Below, one piece after another: positions 8,873-17,506 of a stretch of 64,000 nucleotides of DNA; position 1 is the first letter of the stretch, and every line of letters begins with the position of its first letter. The notes beneath the pieces were generated by a model that was not told where the DNA came from, did not search any database, and saw nothing but the letters and a program-made list of their open reading frames with translations. A program made the position numbers and the translations under genes. The stretch is from Chloroflexota bacterium (lineage in GTDB: Bacteria; Chloroflexota; Anaerolineae; Anaerolineales; Anaerolineaceae): NCBI GenBank assembly GCA_021825925.1, contig JAKAFP010000009.1, positions 1 through 64,000 on the forward strand, given 5' to 3'.

Positions 8873-8917
8873 CCTCCGTACTTGAAAGAGCTTTCGCCAA
8901 GTATGGAGGTTTTTTTT
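8873..8917. terminator. Terminator between convergent genes
   Basis: CCTCCGTACTTG (8873-8884) pairs with CAAGTATGGAGG (8898-8909) with one G-T pair and is followed by eight Ts. It ends the PadR/DUF2812 operon on the plus strand and abuts the stop of the minus-strand SGNH gene. Confidence 0.85.
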
Positions 8918-9732
8918 ATTGGGAACCAAGGACAACATTTTCAGCCTGAAGCTGAAGCTCGCGGGCAGTTGAGGCAGGCAAGCCGGCATAATACTTCAAT
9001 CCGACCGGGCTTTGTTTGAAGAGGGTCGCGTAGAAAACGCAGGCGGCCAGATAGGTTCCGCTCATTTCCGGATGAACGCCGTCATCGTTCCAAAGTTGAA
9101 GCTGGGGGTTTTGGCGGTGTTCCAGCATCCAGGCATAACCCACCGGAGCCATGGTGACATGCAGTTCCTGGGCAATGGTTTGATAGCCCAAAAGGATTTG
9201 TGTCTGCATGCTTTCAAAATCAGGTTGACCCATTTCAGACCAACCATTTTGATGCGCCCAGGTAACGAAGAGCACTGGCTCTGCGCCGTTATCCTTGATA
9301 GTTCCAACCAGCGAACGGACCGCCGGGAACATGTATTGTGAACGCCATTCGGGGCTGGCAGGAATCTGGCTTTGTTCCTGAAGCACGACGTAATCCCATT
9401 GTGATCCGGTGATCAAGTTGAGAGTTTCTTGTGTGTTGTTCCAGCGTCCAACCGCCGGGTGCTGAAAGGGCAGTTTCGACCTTATGACCGCCGGAACGCG
9501 CCAGTTTGGCAAAGGTACCGGGCAGGTCGTTAACCGAGGTGTAGCTGTTGCCGATGAAAAGCACACGGGTACAAGATGATCTTCCGAGCGAACTGCTGCA
9601 ATCAATGAGAAACAAATATCCAACCAATAAAAGCAAAAATGCAAGCGCAATTCCCGGCCAAATGAAGAATTGCCAGGCAAAGGTTTTGTTGGATCGGTTG
9701 TTCATGGGATGGATTGGCTTTTCAACGTTCAT
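8916..9732 (-). pseudogene. SGNH/GDSL-type hydrolase, broken by a frameshift
   Basis: Two overlapping minus-strand frames together make one protein. The upstream part, from ATG 9732, has a membrane anchor (WPGIALAFLLLLVGYLFLI) and then VLFIGNSYTSVNDLPGTF with the GNS block I containing the nucleophile serine. The downstream part gives WDYVVLQEQSQIPAS, LFVTWAHQNGW and the DGVHPEMSGTYLAA block with the catalytic Asp/His. The switch falls near 9430-9450, within a TGGAACAACAC sequence. Inserting a second copy of those 11 bases would restore one frame, suggesting a deletion between direct repeats. It could be a true pseudogene or an assembly error. Confidence 0.8.
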
Positions 9733-9789
9733 GGTCAAAAGTCGGAATCCCTACCAACAGAGTATGTTAACCATATTATCGGATGGTGT

Positions 9790-9825
9790 ATAAAAAACTC
9801 TCCTGAACGACAGTTCAGGAGAGTT
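9790..9825 (-). terminator. Terminator of the aldo/keto reductase gene
   Basis: AACTCTCCTGAAC (9796-9808) and GTTCAGGAGAGTT (9813-9825) form a perfect 13-bp stem; on the minus strand it runs into Ts (As at 9792-9797 on the plus strand). Confidence 0.9.
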
Positions 9826-9836
9826 GAATGACTTGA

Positions 9837-10820
9837 CTACCAAAGCGGATGAACGCTTTCGCGGATGTAGCTATCGTAAATTGAGCGTACTTTCTGCATG
9901 GTTTCATCAGACAGGGCGGGCAGATCTGCAGCGCTGAAGTTCTCATCCGCCTGTGAGGGACGTTTGGCACCCGGGATGGCGCAGGTGACTGCGTCATACA
10001 TCAGGATCCAGCGCAGAGCAAACTGAACCAGGCTCATCCCTGGTGGACAGATCTTCTTTAATTCTTCGACGGCTTCCAGGCCAAGATTATAGTCCACGCC
10101 TGAAAATGTTTCGCCGCGATCAAAGGCTTCGCCATGCCGATTAAAGGCGCGGTGGTCATCTGCAGAAAATTGGGTGTTGACCTTCATTTTGCCGGTCAAC
10201 ATGCCGGAGGCCAGGGGCACACGAGCCAGAATGCCAACCTTGCGCTTGAGCACTTGTTCAAAAAGCAGTTCAGACGGCCGTAAGCGAAACATGTTGAAGA
10301 TGATCTGTACCGTCTGGACGTTTGGATATTCGATGGCCTTGAGAGCTTCTTCCACTTTTTCCACACTGACGCCGTAATTGCGGATCTTGCCAGCTTTGAC
10401 GAGATCATCCAGAATGCTAAAAACCTCAGGCCGGTAGTAGACCTCGGTGGGTGGGCAATGCAGTTGTAGCAAGTCGAGCGAATCGGTTCCAAGATTTTTC
10501 AGACTGTGTTCCACAAAGGCGGTCAAATTGGTGCGGTTGTATCCTTCCGTTGTGTGCGGATTGAGTCTTCTGCCAGCTTTGGTGGCGATATAAATGGTTT
10601 CGCGGGTTTCTTTTTTCAATTTGGCGAGCAGTCTTTCGCTTAAACCGTCGCCGTAGACATCTGCGGTGTCAAAGAAATTGACACCCAACTCAATGGAGCG
10701 ATGCAGCGCGGCCAGCGATTCCGCCTCATCCACCGGCCCCCATGTTCCGCCGATGGCCCATGCGCCGAAACTCAAAGCTGATACTTTAAATCCGGTTCGA
10801 CCCAATTCGCGATATTGCAT
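9837..10820 (-). CDS. Aldo/keto reductase
   Basis: 327 residues, the usual length. The AKR barrel begins YRELGRTGFKVSALSFGAWAIGG. The catalytic tetrad is present: Asp in NFFDTADVYG with the active Tyr in VYGDGLSE, Lys in IATKAGRR, and His in LQLHCPP. It reduces aldehydes or ketones with NAD(P)H; the substrate is unknown. It resembles the general stress AKR group that includes YhdN/IolS-type enzymes. Stands alone with its own terminator. Confidence 0.93.
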   Translation of the reverse strand: MQYRELGRTGFKVSALSFGAWAIGGTWGPVDEAESLAALHRSIELGVNFFDTADVYGDGLSERLLAKLKKETRETIYIATKAGRRLNPHTTEGYNRTNLTAFVEHSLKNLGTDSLDLLQLHCPPTEVYYRPEVFSILDDLVKAGKIRNYGVSVEKVEEALKAIEYPNVQTVQIIFNMFRLRPSELLFEQVLKRKVGILARVPLASGMLTGKMKVNTQFSADDHRAFNRHGEAFDRGETFSGVDYNLGLEAVEELKKICPPGMSLVQFALRWILMYDAVTCAIPGAKRPSQADENFSAADLPALSDETMQKVRSIYDSYIRESVHPLW

Positions 10821-10904
10821 GATCCACTCCTTTGTCGCCCTAAAAAGTTTTTATGCCATAATCCGCTTTGGGAGTTTGGTCTGTAAACATTTCAGAAATA
10901 TGGA

Positions 10905-11315
10905 TTACTGACTTTCCAACCAATGCATGGCTAAATCAACATCCGAAAAAAACATCACGTTTATCCCTTGGGCTTTATAGTCTTTAACGACTTTTTCCAA
11001 GTTAAGCTGGGCAATAATATGTTTGGGTTGAACAATGGCCCAATGTTTCCAGCCGGCTTTCACTGTCCGAGGAAACCAAAATTCAACACCCCATTGAAAC
11101 TCATCTTTAGTGGCGCCAACTGTATCCCGGTCGTCGGAAAGCCATTTGTGTGCCCCTTTTTCTTCCAATGTTTGAGACCCCAATAACATCATGCTGCGAA
11201 ATTCTTCCGGCCGCCAAGACCCTTTATCTGGATGAGTTTGATGATGGATTATCTTACTCTCGGGGTGATACCACATCGTGGCAAATGGACTATCGTAAAT
11301 AACTTCAGTACTCAT
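10905..11315 (-). CDS. Conserved hypothetical protein, possibly STAS/SpoIIAA-like fold
   Basis: 136 residues, no signal peptide, no membrane helix. The arrangement of a short beta strand opening (VIYDSPFATMWYHPESKII), a helix (WRPEEFRSMMLLGSQTLEE), the strand HKWLSDDRD and the closing GINVMFFSDVDLAMHWL resembles stand-alone SpoIIAA-like/STAS proteins that report on the state of a nearby sensor, but no conserved phosphorylatable serine is evident. No neighbour points to a pathway. Function unknown. Confidence 0.55.
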   Translation of the reverse strand: MSTEVIYDSPFATMWYHPESKIIHHQTHPDKGSWRPEEFRSMMLLGSQTLEEKGAHKWLSDDRDTVGATKDEFQWGVEFWFPRTVKAGWKHWAIVQPKHIIAQLNLEKVVKDYKAQGINVMFFSDVDLAMHWLESQ

Positions 11316-11424
11316 TCAAAACTCCTTGTTTGTAGATACCAATAAGAAGTCTAAAACAAGAGTAATTATTGTTTACAACATTCTATCCGAATTCAATCCT
11401 TGTTTTCAACCCTACAAATAAGTA

Positions 11425-11454
11425 AAGCTTCTACATTAGTTATTGTAGAAGCTT
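11425..11454. terminator. Hairpin downstream of the GH4 gene
   Basis: AAGCTTCTACA (11425-11435) pairs perfectly with TGTAGAAGCTT (11444-11454). The flanks are AT-rich but lack a long T run, so termination is likely but not certain. Confidence 0.5.
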
Positions 11455-11488
11455 ATTAATAATAAATCAAACTATGGTTGTTATTGAT

Positions 11489-12835
11489 CTACTGTAAATA
11501 CCCCAGCCATTTGGCTTGATATTCCAGCATGGTGTTGAGCATTTCTTCAACCCCTTCATACTGGCTGACGTTTGGATCCACCAAAAGAGCCTGGAGCGCC
11601 AGATCTTTGGATCTTTTTAGGATAGCTTCGGCAGTCAAATCATGAACAGCCACCTGATTCATCAACAAACCGGCAAATCCTTTGGGCAGATGCCCCATGG
11701 AGATGCCATGAACACCATTTTTGTCCACGGTCGCGGGAACCTCGACCACGATCCAGTCGGGAAGATCGGCGATCAACCCATTGTTGGGAAGGTTGACCGC
11801 TTCTTCGAAATATCCTGAGTCTGTGATGATGCCTTCCATGATGGGAACCACACGTTCTTTGAGCTTCAACTCAATGTGCGGTTCGATGGTGGAGAGGAAA
11901 TCCTTGTAGAAGCGATAGAAATCGAGGATACCCTTGTGGTCCACAGCATCGTAAGCCCACTGGATATATTCGCCAAAGTGGCTGTCGCTGGTGATGGGGA
12001 AGAGGTGGAATTTCTCGAGGATGACCTTGAAGAGGCGGTGCTCAGACCAGGCTTCAGTCTCAAGCTGCATCAATTCTTCCACGGCTTCAGGGATGGCGCC
12101 GGTTTCTTTGGTGTATTTATAGACAGCTTCCATTTTGGGCATGTTCTCGAAGAGGTACGGCGCCCTGGCGAGGATATCAGGGTAAGCGTCAGCGCCGTTC
12201 TCTTTATATTTGGCTGAAAGAACGACACTGAAGTGATTGAGCCCCGCGGCTTTGAGATCCAGGGCTTCGTAAGGCACACCCAGAACGGGCGGCAGGAATT
12301 TGGGCAGGGAGGCGATCTCGTGGCAGAGACCGATGAACTTCAGCTCAGGGAAAGCCCGATGAACCGTGGTGCAGATTCGGCTCATGGGGTTGGAATAGTT
12401 GAAGATGGTGGCCTGTGGACATATCTTTTGGGCATCTGCGCAGATCTCGAGGATGGGGGGAATGATGCGCATGGCATGGAACAATCCGCCGGGGCCGCCG
12501 TTCTCACCGTAGACCTGTTTGATGCCGAACTGCTGCGGGATGCGCCAGTCTTCTTCCCAGAGTTTGAAGCGGTCACCCACTTCGATGGAGATGATCAAAA
12601 AGTCCGCACCGGCAAAAGCTTCAGCCCGGTTGGTCGTGGAGGTGATGGTAAACGGCAGTTTGTTTTCTTTGACAAACTGGGTCGCCGTCTCTTGCACTTT
12701 TGCCAGGGTGACGGGATTGATATCGTGTAAAACGATGGTGCTGCCCTGCAACACCTGGCTTTGCAAAATATCGCCGATGGTTCCATAACCGAACTGGGCA
12801 CTACCTGCCCCGATTAATACAATGCGTTTTCCCAT
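11489..12835 (-). CDS. Glycoside hydrolase family 4 protein (NAD- and Mn-dependent alpha-glycosidase/glycuronidase)
   Basis: 448 residues from ATG 12835, preceded by AGGAG; the ten codons before it are not conserved. The N-terminal NAD-binding fold reads RIVLIGAGSAQFGYG. GH4 signatures follow: IFNYSNPMSR, the metal-ligand GLCHEIAS (Cys-His pair) and GLNHFSV with the second metal histidine. These enzymes cleave glycosidic bonds by a redox-elimination mechanism needing NAD+ and Mn2+. The sequence lacks clues for phosphorylated substrates and looks closer to the alpha-glucosidase/alpha-galacturonidase branch, so the substrate is left open. It is a single-gene unit. Confidence 0.9.
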   Translation of the reverse strand: MGKRIVLIGAGSAQFGYGTIGDILQSQVLQGSTIVLHDINPVTLAKVQETATQFVKENKLPFTITSTTNRAEAFAGADFLIISIEVGDRFKLWEEDWRIPQQFGIKQVYGENGGPGGLFHAMRIIPPILEICADAQKICPQATIFNYSNPMSRICTTVHRAFPELKFIGLCHEIASLPKFLPPVLGVPYEALDLKAAGLNHFSVVLSAKYKENGADAYPDILARAPYLFENMPKMEAVYKYTKETGAIPEAVEELMQLETEAWSEHRLFKVILEKFHLFPITSDSHFGEYIQWAYDAVDHKGILDFYRFYKDFLSTIEPHIELKLKERVVPIMEGIITDSGYFEEAVNLPNNGLIADLPDWIVVEVPATVDKNGVHGISMGHLPKGFAGLLMNQVAVHDLTAEAILKRSKDLALQALLVDPNVSQYEGVEEMLNTMLEYQAKWLGYLQ

Positions 12836-12956
12836 GGATGACTCCTGATCAAATGAAAATATCAAAAATGCTACAGCCGTAAACCTATTAAACCACGATT
12901 TATGAAAGCAGCTTATGAAAATTCAGGGCAATGGTGTGAATGGATATAATTATGGT

Positions 12957-13811
12957 ATGTCTGTTTTAAAGGTCAAAGCCATCATCCGTCTTTTTCGCCC
13001 CGACCTGTCACTGGCGGCTGGCATCTGCGTGGTCGCCGGGCAAATTTTGGCGATAGGCAAATTGCCACCCTTTCTCACTGCGGTAGCTGGTTTTTCTACG
13101 GCCTTCTTTATTTCGGCAGCAGCCATCATCTTGAACGATTATTTTGACTTCGAAGTGGATCTGGTCAACGCGCCGCAAAGGCCGCTGCCTTCCGGGCTGG
13201 TCAACAAGCGTGAAGCACTCTGGCTGACCGCGGCAACGTCGCTGCTCGGCTTGGCCAGTGCGCTGTATTTTGGGTTTGTTGTTCTAGGTTTGGCGATTGT
13301 GCTGTGGGTGATCGGGGTTTTATACAACTGGCGGTTCAAACAATCCGGGCTGCCGGGCAACCTGATGGTGTGTCTCTCGGTGGCAAGCACCTTTCTGTTG
13401 GGTGGCATATCCGCCGGGGATTTCTGGAACGGGATCATCTGGGTGTTTGCCGGTATGGCTTTCTTCATTGACCTGGGGGAGGAGATCGCCGGGGACGCCA
13501 TGGACATGGAGGGCGACCGCAAGCGTGGATCGCGATCCATTGCGCTGAAGAAGGGCAAACGATTTGCCACCACCCTCAGTGTGATCTGTTGGGGGATCGT
13601 CATCCTGCTGGGGCTGGTTCCGCTGATTACGGGTTGGTTTGGATGGAGTTACTTGCTTTTCATCGGCATTACCGATCTGCTGCTGGTCTTTTTCTCATAC
13701 AGACTTTTGAGATCCAAAATGCCAGAAGAAGGTCGGAACGCGATGCGCGGTGTTTACATCGGCGCGACACTGGCCGTGGTGGCCTTCATGCTGGGGCAGT
13801 TGATCAAATAG
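12957..13811 (+). CDS. UbiA-family prenyltransferase, geranylgeranylglycerol-phosphate geranylgeranyltransferase-like
   Basis: 284 residues with about eight or nine membrane helices. Both Asp-rich prenyl-diphosphate motifs are present: NDYFDFEVD in the first half and DAMDMEGDRKRG in the second. The opening KAIIRLFRPDLSLAAG and NAPQRPLPSG loop are typical of the group that includes archaeal digeranylgeranylglyceryl phosphate synthase and bacterial relatives. It attaches an isoprenoid chain to a polar acceptor in the membrane; the acceptor is uncertain. An earlier in-frame ATG at 12915 adds 14 residues that do not look conserved. The upper mevalonate genes 8 kb away could supply its substrate, by inference only. 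Confidence 0.8.
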   Translation: MSVLKVKAIIRLFRPDLSLAAGICVVAGQILAIGKLPPFLTAVAGFSTAFFISAAAIILNDYFDFEVDLVNAPQRPLPSGLVNKREALWLTAATSLLGLASALYFGFVVLGLAIVLWVIGVLYNWRFKQSGLPGNLMVCLSVASTFLLGGISAGDFWNGIIWVFAGMAFFIDLGEEIAGDAMDMEGDRKRGSRSIALKKGKRFATTLSVICWGIVILLGLVPLITGWFGWSYLLFIGITDLLLVFFSYRLLRSKMPEEGRNAMRGVYIGATLAVVAFMLGQLIK

Positions 13812-13846
13812 GTGAATTCCGACCCTTTTGAAAGAAGAGTCATCAT

Positions 13847-13923
13847 TTAGAGCAAATCCCCGATTTCTGAAAGAAATCGGGGATTGATAATTGCTTTAGA
13901 GCAGAAACCCGGTTTGTGAAGCT
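13847..13923. repeat. REP-like palindromic repeat, two tandem copies
   Basis: TTTAGAGCA occurs twice (13847 and 13896). The first copy continues into a 13-bp stem AATCCCCGATTTC/GAAATCGGGGATT (13856-13886); the second into AAACCCGGTTT. The second copy shares TTAGAGCAGAAACCCGGTTT with the repeat at 20151. It sits between convergent genes and probably ends transcription as well. Confidence 0.65.
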
Positions 13924-14611
13924 ATTTTGACCAGATGCCTGTGCATTCAGGCAGGGTGATACCGCGGGCATCGCTGACGATTTTTTCGAGCATGGGTTCG
14001 CCAAAGAAGAATTTGGAGAGATCCCGGGCGATCTCGATATTCTCAAAGCGGTAATCGGTGCGCACCCAGGAGCGTGAAAAGCCTTGAGATTCAAGATATG
14101 CATAATACTCAACCAGGTGATCAGGTGGGGTGGGCTGTTCAAAACCGGTGCCCAGCGTTTCGATCAGGATGATCTTGCCGCCGGGGACGAGAATACGGTC
14201 CATTTCTGCCAGCACTTTGTCAATCTCGGCTTGCCAGCTCTGGGGATGGTCAACCACCACGTAACAGACGCTCCAGCCTGAGAGTATCACCTCGGCGGAA
14301 TGGTCCGTGGCGGGGATGCTGCGGTGGTCCGCGGTCTGGATGTGCCAGTTGGTCAGCCCACTTTGGGTGAGTTTTTGTGCAGCCAGATCAAGCATGTGCT
14401 GCGAAATATCATAAGCCTGGATGGATCGGGCGAGGGGGGCGATCTGGGTGGTCAACCGGCCTGTGCCGGCGCCGAACTCCACCACCCTTTTATTATTGAA
14501 AGGGGTAATTTTCTGAAGGGCGGGCAGCAGGTTGCCCTGATAATCTTCCCTTGAAACCAGGGCTTCGTATTGTTCGGCTTGACTGCGGTAGATCTCTGGA
14601 TGATCCGGCAT
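13922..14611 (-). CDS. Class I SAM-dependent methyltransferase
   Basis: 229 residues. The SAM-binding motif I is RVVEFGAGTGRLTTQIA, followed by acidic motif II AYDISQHML and the post-motif LSGWSVCYVV. The fold is methyltransf_11/25 type. A methyl acceptor cannot be named. It is 25 nt downstream of the B3/B4 protein gene on the same strand, and with the GNAT gene it may form a minus-strand operon. Confidence 0.88.
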   Translation of the reverse strand: MPDHPEIYRSQAEQYEALVSREDYQGNLLPALQKITPFNNKRVVEFGAGTGRLTTQIAPLARSIQAYDISQHMLDLAAQKLTQSGLTNWHIQTADHRSIPATDHSAEVILSGWSVCYVVVDHPQSWQAEIDKVLAEMDRILVPGGKIILIETLGTGFEQPTPPDHLVEYYAYLESQGFSRSWVRTDYRFENIEIARDLSKFFFGEPMLEKIVSDARGITLPECTGIWSK

Positions 14612-14636
14612 GGTTTAATTCCGATCGTAAATATCT

Positions 14637-15311
14637 TTATTTGCCGATTACCTCAAGCATTTCAACCCGGGCTTCCGGGGTAACCAATTGAACCAGGTCG
14701 CAAATATCCAGCAAGTGTCTTTCCACTTCTTCATCTGAGACGCCGTTTGGCGCATAAACCGTAAAGAGTGCACTTTTGGTCTCTGAGGTAATTTGGGTCC
14801 GTTGGTCCGGTCCGTAAATAATGGCAGATAAGATTCCCTGCTCGTCTGCGATGTACATGTCACCCTTTTTCAACTGCTGATCCTCGCCGCGCATCACCTG
14901 GTAGTGTTCGTCACCGTTGGATACGTTGAGTGAAATGTCCCCTTCGATACGATCCAGGTCGTGGCCGGCGGTCAGCAGACCGTTTTTGAGTTCCGCGATG
15001 AACATGGATTCCACAAGGCTGGCGACGCTGGGGATGGGTTTGTTCTTATAGATGATGGATTTCAGCTGCCCCAATACATGGTAGGTTTTATCAAAACGTT
15101 TGTAATAAGCCGTATAAGCGGGCAGTGGATGGGTGTTATCCAGAATTTTGGCATCCTTGTCTGCAAAACGCAGGCGCAGTTCAGATTCCAGTTCTTGCTT
15201 GCACGCTTCAAGTGCGCTGTTCGCGGCCATGTTTTCAACATCGCGCATGACCAAAATGCCGATATGCGCGGATGGATAAGTCGTTAGAAAGTTTTCTGTC
15301 ACATTGATCAT
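14637..15311 (-). CDS. B3/B4 (PheRS beta-like) domain protein
   Basis: 224 residues, the normal size for stand-alone B3/B4 proteins related to the tRNA-binding/editing domain of phenylalanyl-tRNA synthetase beta. Typical segments are ESELRLRFADKD, YTAYYKRFDKTYHVLGQL, KNKPIPSVASLVESMFIAEL and GDISLNVSNGDE. Such proteins are proposed to hydrolyse or handle mischarged or free aminoacyl species, but few have been tested. Flanked by GNAT and methyltransferase genes on the same strand with gaps of about 20 nt. Confidence 0.88.
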   Translation of the reverse strand: MINVTENFLTTYPSAHIGILVMRDVENMAANSALEACKQELESELRLRFADKDAKILDNTHPLPAYTAYYKRFDKTYHVLGQLKSIIYKNKPIPSVASLVESMFIAELKNGLLTAGHDLDRIEGDISLNVSNGDEHYQVMRGEDQQLKKGDMYIADEQGILSAIIYGPDQRTQITSETKSALFTVYAPNGVSDEEVERHLLDICDLVQLVTPEARVEMLEVIGK

Positions 15312-15330
15312 GTTTTGCTCGTTTGTAGGT

Positions 15331-15780
15331 TTATAACTTCTTTTGCAATATCAACCCGTCTTCACCGCCCTCGTAATAACTCTTCCAGACATCAATCTGT
15401 TGATATCCGCGGCCGAAATAGAGGGTCTGTGCGCTGAGGTTTGAACGGCGAACGGTTAACTTGACGATGGGCATGCCCATCTGCTGTTCGCATTGATCGA
15501 GGAGGGCGGTGGCAATGCCCATGCGCTGATATTGGGGCAGTACACCAAGGGTGGTGATCCAGCCCACGTTTTCAAAGCGGTGAGCGTCACCTCCCACAAA
15601 ACCGACCATGTTGTCGCCAACTTCCGCTTTGATCTTGACCAGATTCGGCATGATCAACACGGCAATTAATTCCAGCATGGGCCAGGCATCCAATGGGAAG
15701 CAGGCTTTTTCGATGGCTCGAAGCGGGTTCAGGTCGCCGAGACCTGCTGGTGAGAGTTGGTAAGAAGGATTCATCGTCAT
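15331..15780 (-). CDS. GNAT family N-acetyltransferase (RimI-like)
   Basis: 149 residues. The acetyl-CoA pyrophosphate loop is TTLGVLPQYQRMGIATALL, followed by KLTVRRSNLSAQTLYFGRGYQ, the usual C-terminal fold with the Tyr general acid region. Order and length match RimI-type acetyltransferases, which acetylate protein N termini, but other acceptors are possible. No convincing ribosome-binding site was seen before either of the two nearby ATG codons. Confidence 0.88.
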   Translation of the reverse strand: MTMNPSYQLSPAGLGDLNPLRAIEKACFPLDAWPMLELIAVLIMPNLVKIKAEVGDNMVGFVGGDAHRFENVGWITTLGVLPQYQRMGIATALLDQCEQQMGMPIVKLTVRRSNLSAQTLYFGRGYQQIDVWKSYYEGGEDGLILQKKL

Positions 15781-15788
15781 GTTTGTAT

Positions 15789-15825
15789 AAAACTGTGGGT
15801 TGAGTGAAAGCCACCCAACCCACAG
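15789..15825 (-). terminator. Terminator of the slipin/NfeD operon
   Basis: CTGTGGGTTG (15793-15802) pairs with CAACCCACAG (15816-15825); on the minus strand it is followed by TTTTATA. It lies 25 nt past the slipin stop codon. Confidence 0.75.
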
Positions 15826-15849
15826 AACCTATGAATTAACTAGGGGTGC

Positions 15850-16752
15850 CTATTTTGCCTTGCCCTTATTGACGAAATCACTGATCAGGCTGGTGAATTC
15901 CATCGGGAAGATATATTTTGTAGAGGGGCTGGCAGCCATACTCTTCAAGGTTTCGAAGTATTGAAGGGTCATGGTCTGCTGATCAATCTCTTTAGCCGCG
16001 GCGTAAATGGCTTCAAGGGCTTTCTGGTAGCCTTCAGCACGCAGCAGTTGGGCTTGTTTTTCACCCTCAGCACGCAAAATGGCGGCCTGTTTCTCGCCTT
16101 CTGCCTTCAAAATGTTGGATTGTTTATCACCTTGTGCCACATTGATGGCGGCTTCACGGGTACCAGTGGATTCAGTCACCACGGCGCGGCGGGTACGTTC
16201 TGCCGTCAACTGGCGATTCATTGAATCCTGTACGTCCCTTGGAGGAACGATCTCACGGATCTCAACGTTGGTGACTTTGACACCCCAACGTTCGGTGACT
16301 TCATCCAAACGGGCGCGGAGGGCGGTGTTGATCTTTTCACGTTCAGAAAGCACACCATCCAGCAGGATGCCGCCGATGACGGAACGCAAGGTGGTGGTGG
16401 CAATACCCTGGGCAGCCAATTCGAAGTTCTGAACCTGTAGCACGGATTGCACGGGATCGAAGACTTTGTAGTACCACAAGAAGTCAATCGAGATCGGGGC
16501 GTTATCCTGGGTGATCGAAGTCTGTGCGGGAATTTCTCGCACCTGTTCGCGCAGGTCAACGCTCACGGGGCGATCCACAAACGGGATCAACAGGATCAGG
16601 CCAGGGCCTTTGGGTCCGATGCAGCGGCCCAGACGGAAGACCACGATACGGCGGTATTCCGGGACGATCTTAATGGCCGAGATCAAAAAGACGATCACGA
16701 CAAAAGCTATTGCAGCGACCAGACAAATCAAGGTAATATTTGCACTACTCAT
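15850..16752 (-). CDS. Slipin (SPFH/stomatin) family membrane protein
   Basis: 300 residues. One N-terminal membrane hairpin or helix (LICLVAAIAFVVIVFLISA) precedes the SPFH domain: VPEYRRIVVFRLGR, GPGLILLIPFVD and a long alanine/glutamate coiled coil in which KQ/AE repeats occur (around residues 200-245). Family members form cage-like oligomers in membranes and are usually encoded next to NfeD, as here (gap of 33 nt). It likely helps organise membrane microdomains or membrane-protein quality control. Confidence 0.95.
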   Translation of the reverse strand: MSSANITLICLVAAIAFVVIVFLISAIKIVPEYRRIVVFRLGRCIGPKGPGLILLIPFVDRPVSVDLREQVREIPAQTSITQDNAPISIDFLWYYKVFDPVQSVLQVQNFELAAQGIATTTLRSVIGGILLDGVLSEREKINTALRARLDEVTERWGVKVTNVEIREIVPPRDVQDSMNRQLTAERTRRAVVTESTGTREAAINVAQGDKQSNILKAEGEKQAAILRAEGEKQAQLLRAEGYQKALEAIYAAAKEIDQQTMTLQYFETLKSMAASPSTKYIFPMEFTSLISDFVNKGKAK

Positions 16753-16785
16753 TCCAATCCTCCTTATAAGGTTTATTTCAAAAAA

Positions 16786-17376
16786 CTAGACGGATTCAAC
16801 CAGCAATACCAAACCGTCTCGTTTGAGCACTTTTACTTGAGAACCACTCTTGATCTTTTTTTCACTTCTGGCGGACCATTCTTCACCGCCGACATAAACC
16901 GTTCCATCCATGGCGATATCCGTGCGGGCTTCGCCGATCATGCCGATCAATCGTGAAAGATCCTGGGTCGGGCGGGCTTTCATGGCCTCAATAGTCTTGC
17001 GGCCAACGAACCATAAGAAGACGGTGGCAAGGATGCTCACCAGACTGGCTAAAAATGGATTGATGGCCAGCGCGCCTGAATCCAGTTTGAAGAGGAAGAT
17101 CGAGCCAACAATGAGAGAAAGAATGGCCGGGATCAGCCAGTACCATTGTTTGGATTTTCGCAGGGCCAACAAGAACGGTACGACCCCCACCACCAGCAGT
17201 ATCAAAGCCCAGGTGTTTATGGGAAGGTTGTAGATGGAATATCCCGCCAAAAACATGGCCAGCAGGGTTCCAATTTCAAGCAGACCGGTACCCGGAGTCA
17301 GGAGTGCCAATACCCCCAAAACAAAACCCACAACGAGTACCAGGTAGGCAACATTGGGGTCCAAGAAGATGTTCAT
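16786..17376 (-). CDS. NfeD family membrane protein
   Basis: 196 residues. Four or five membrane helices occupy residues 8-140 with the GTGLLEIG segment, then a C-terminal OB-fold (GMIGEARTDIAMDGTVYVGGEEWSA... through VKVLKRDGLVLLVE). This is the short NfeD form without the ClpP-like protease domain. It is the first gene of the NfeD-slipin pair; the two are functional partners across bacteria and archaea. Confidence 0.93.
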   Translation of the reverse strand: MNIFLDPNVAYLVLVVGFVLGVLALLTPGTGLLEIGTLLAMFLAGYSIYNLPINTWALILLVVGVVPFLLALRKSKQWYWLIPAILSLIVGSIFLFKLDSGALAINPFLASLVSILATVFLWFVGRKTIEAMKARPTQDLSRLIGMIGEARTDIAMDGTVYVGGEEWSARSEKKIKSGSQVKVLKRDGLVLLVESV

Positions 17377-17506
17377 TTTTTCCTTTCTTTGTCACCGCAA
17401 ATGGAGACAATGTGATTATACACTAGAGAAAATATGAAATTCATTAGAAGATTGCATATTTCATGTAGAATAGAATGTCGAAACGACTTCATTCGAAGGA
17501 TAAATA

